The notes beneath the pieces are model-generated. The model searched no databases, was not told the DNA's origin, and saw only the letters and a program-made list of their open reading frames with translations. From Cryobacterium sp. PH31-L1 (lineage in GTDB: Bacteria; Actinomycetota; Actinomycetes; Actinomycetales; Microbacteriaceae): DNA of 64,000 bases. Shown piece by piece: positions 63,188 through 64,000 of this stretch (its first letter is position 1; every line of letters starts with the position of its first letter). The stretch is from assembly GCF_030063145.1 (NCBI RefSeq), contig NZ_JASISM010000002.1, positions 1-64,000 on the forward strand, read 5' to 3'. A program made the translations under genes and the position numbers.

Positions 63188-63796
63188 ATGAAGACAGCCC
63201 GTGGACGCCACACCGCTTCGCCGGTCGAACGTCGTCGCCACCGTGCAGTGCCGACCCTGCGGCTACGCGCGCGGGCCTTGGTCTTGGCCGCAGCATCCAC
63301 TCTTCTGGCAGTCGTGCTGGCCACGACCGCTGCCGGCGGCACCTACGCCCTTCTGAATTCGAGTGCCGCCACCCCCGCGGCCACGATATCGTCGGGAACG
63401 GCCACGATGACAGTCTCGGCCCTCGCCCTTCCCGCCGTCGCCCTGTACCCGGGACTGGTGATTGCCGCCCCCGTCACCGTCACGAATACCGGTGACGTTC
63501 CATTGGCCGTGACCCGCTCCTCGCTCGTCGCGCCGGATGTCACTTCGGCCCTGTCCGATTCGCTCACCATCGGTCTAGCCGTCGTCGACAGCTCGGCTAC
63601 GTGCACGAGCGCGGTCATCCCCAGCACCAGCGGAACATTTGCCAGTGCGCCGTCGACGGCGGTGGGCCTGACGCTTGCTAAAGCCGAGTCCCGAACAGTA
63701 TGCGTGCTGGTCTCGCTGCCGGCGGGCGCCCCGAGTCTGAGCCAGTCGTCGTCCGCTGCCAACTTTTCCGTCGTCCTCACCGGGGTGCAGGCCTAA
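63188..63796 (+). CDS. alternate-signal-peptide surface protein
   Basis: 202 aa. A long basic N-terminus (RRRHRAVPTLRLRARA) precedes a hydrophobic helix and AAGGTYALLNSSAATPAATISSGTATMTV, the alternate-type cleavage region. The mature part contains ALPAVALYPGLVIAAPVTVTNTGDVPLAVTRS, like the TasA-family N-terminal beta strand with its conserved PG and NTG. Two cysteines (SATCTS, RTVCVL) could form a disulfide. ATG 63188 follows GCGAGGTG. The stop is 3 bases before the next start. Confidence 0.75.
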   Translation: MKTARGRHTASPVERRRHRAVPTLRLRARALVLAAASTLLAVVLATTAAGGTYALLNSSAATPAATISSGTATMTVSALALPAVALYPGLVIAAPVTVTNTGDVPLAVTRSSLVAPDVTSALSDSLTIGLAVVDSSATCTSAVIPSTSGTFASAPSTAVGLTLAKAESRTVCVLVSLPAGAPSLSQSSSAANFSVVLTGVQA

Positions 63797-63799
63797 ACC

Positions 63800-64000
63800 A
63801 TGACCCGCTCACGCCGCCAGGCTTTCGCTCGACCGAGAGGGCAGCGTCACACCGCAGCCCTGCTCGGCACGGTGCTCTTTCTCGTGCTCGCGGCGTCCGG
63901 CGCCTCCCATGCCGCCTGGACCACCGCGGCATCCACAGCCACCGGATCCGTGACCTCGGGCACGGTCAGCATCGCCCAATCCGGCTACGACCAGCTCAAA
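63800..64000 (+). CDS. alternate-signal-peptide surface protein, truncated by the window end
   Basis: First 67 codons only. Basic N-terminus (MTRSRRQAFARPRGQRH), hydrophobic core (AALLGTVLFLVLAASGAS), then HAAWTTAASTATGSVTSGTVSIAQSGYD, matching the alternate signal peptide pattern of the two preceding proteins. Only 3 bases separate it from the gene before, so they are one operon. C-terminal part not seen. Confidence 0.7.
   Translation, partial: MTRSRRQAFARPRGQRHTAALLGTVLFLVLAASGASHAAWTTAASTATGSVTSGTVSIAQSGYDQLK

Overview
The window is chromosomal DNA from a high-GC actinobacterium, most likely Microbacteriaceae (Cryobacterium/Leifsonia-like; this is inference). Evidence for this: GC-rich codon use, GTG/TTG starts, 4-bp ATGA/GTGA gene overlaps, a RamB-type regulator divergent from malate synthase, and the order hadA-hadB-murB ... 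aspC ... tRNA-Trp-secE-nusG-rplK-rplA. No CRISPR array, rRNA operon, replication origin, intact transposase or intact integrase was seen.

Layout. (1) 1-3530: lower-GC accessory DNA with a two-gene DUF262/HEPN module, a DUF2510-DUF4352 membrane protein, three 11-bp tandem repeats and, at its right edge, a fragment resembling the 3' half of an elongator tRNA-Met followed by a terminator. This looks like one end of a tRNA-integrated island. (2) 3.6-8.7 kb: an esterase, a DUF2834 protein, and a cassette of ribbon-helix-helix regulator, DUF4097 protein and DrrA/DrrB-type ABC exporter. (3) 8.7-13.8 kb: thiamine genes under a TPP riboswitch (thiD, thiOSGF) with thiE on the opposite strand in the middle. 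(4) 13.8-19.2 kb: amidase, carbamoylase-type M20 hydrolase, MHS-family transporter and LysR regulator. (5) 19.3-25.2 kb: GntR regulator and a complete branched-chain amino-acid-type ABC importer, then a 54-aa membrane protein. (6) 25.3-30.7 kb: sugar ABC importer, an ABM-fold protein, LacI regulator and PfkB kinase, with a duplicated operator. (7) 31.3-34.1 kb: metNIQ. (8) 34.3-46.7 kb: cell-envelope and housekeeping genes: hadAB, murB, a PspC membrane protein divergent from a PspC-containing sensor kinase and its response regulator, an ABC-2 exporter, an aminotransferase, and a UbiA prenyltransferase/CrtI-like oxidoreductase pair. (9) 46.9-49.8 kb: tRNA-Trp, secE, nusG, rplK, rplA. (10) 49.8-55.7 kb: APC permease, succinate-semialdehyde dehydrogenase, and an operon of a catalytically degenerate ABC ATPase, a GntR regulator and a soluble PDC/Cache-like protein. 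(11) 55.8-59.3 kb: ramB and aceB. (12) 59.4-64 kb: a SipW-type signal peptidase with four putative alternate-signal-peptide surface proteins, interrupted by an opposite-strand photolyase. The window ends inside the fourth.

Themes. Many modules are regulator plus importer plus enzyme, fitting a free-living heterotroph. The most unusual items are the DUF262/HEPN pair on a probable island, the pseudo-ATPase/GntR/PDC operon, the SipW surface-protein locus with shared upstream palindromes, and a strongly over-represented octamer GGCATCCG/CGGATGCC that sits in genes and forms terminator-like hairpins.
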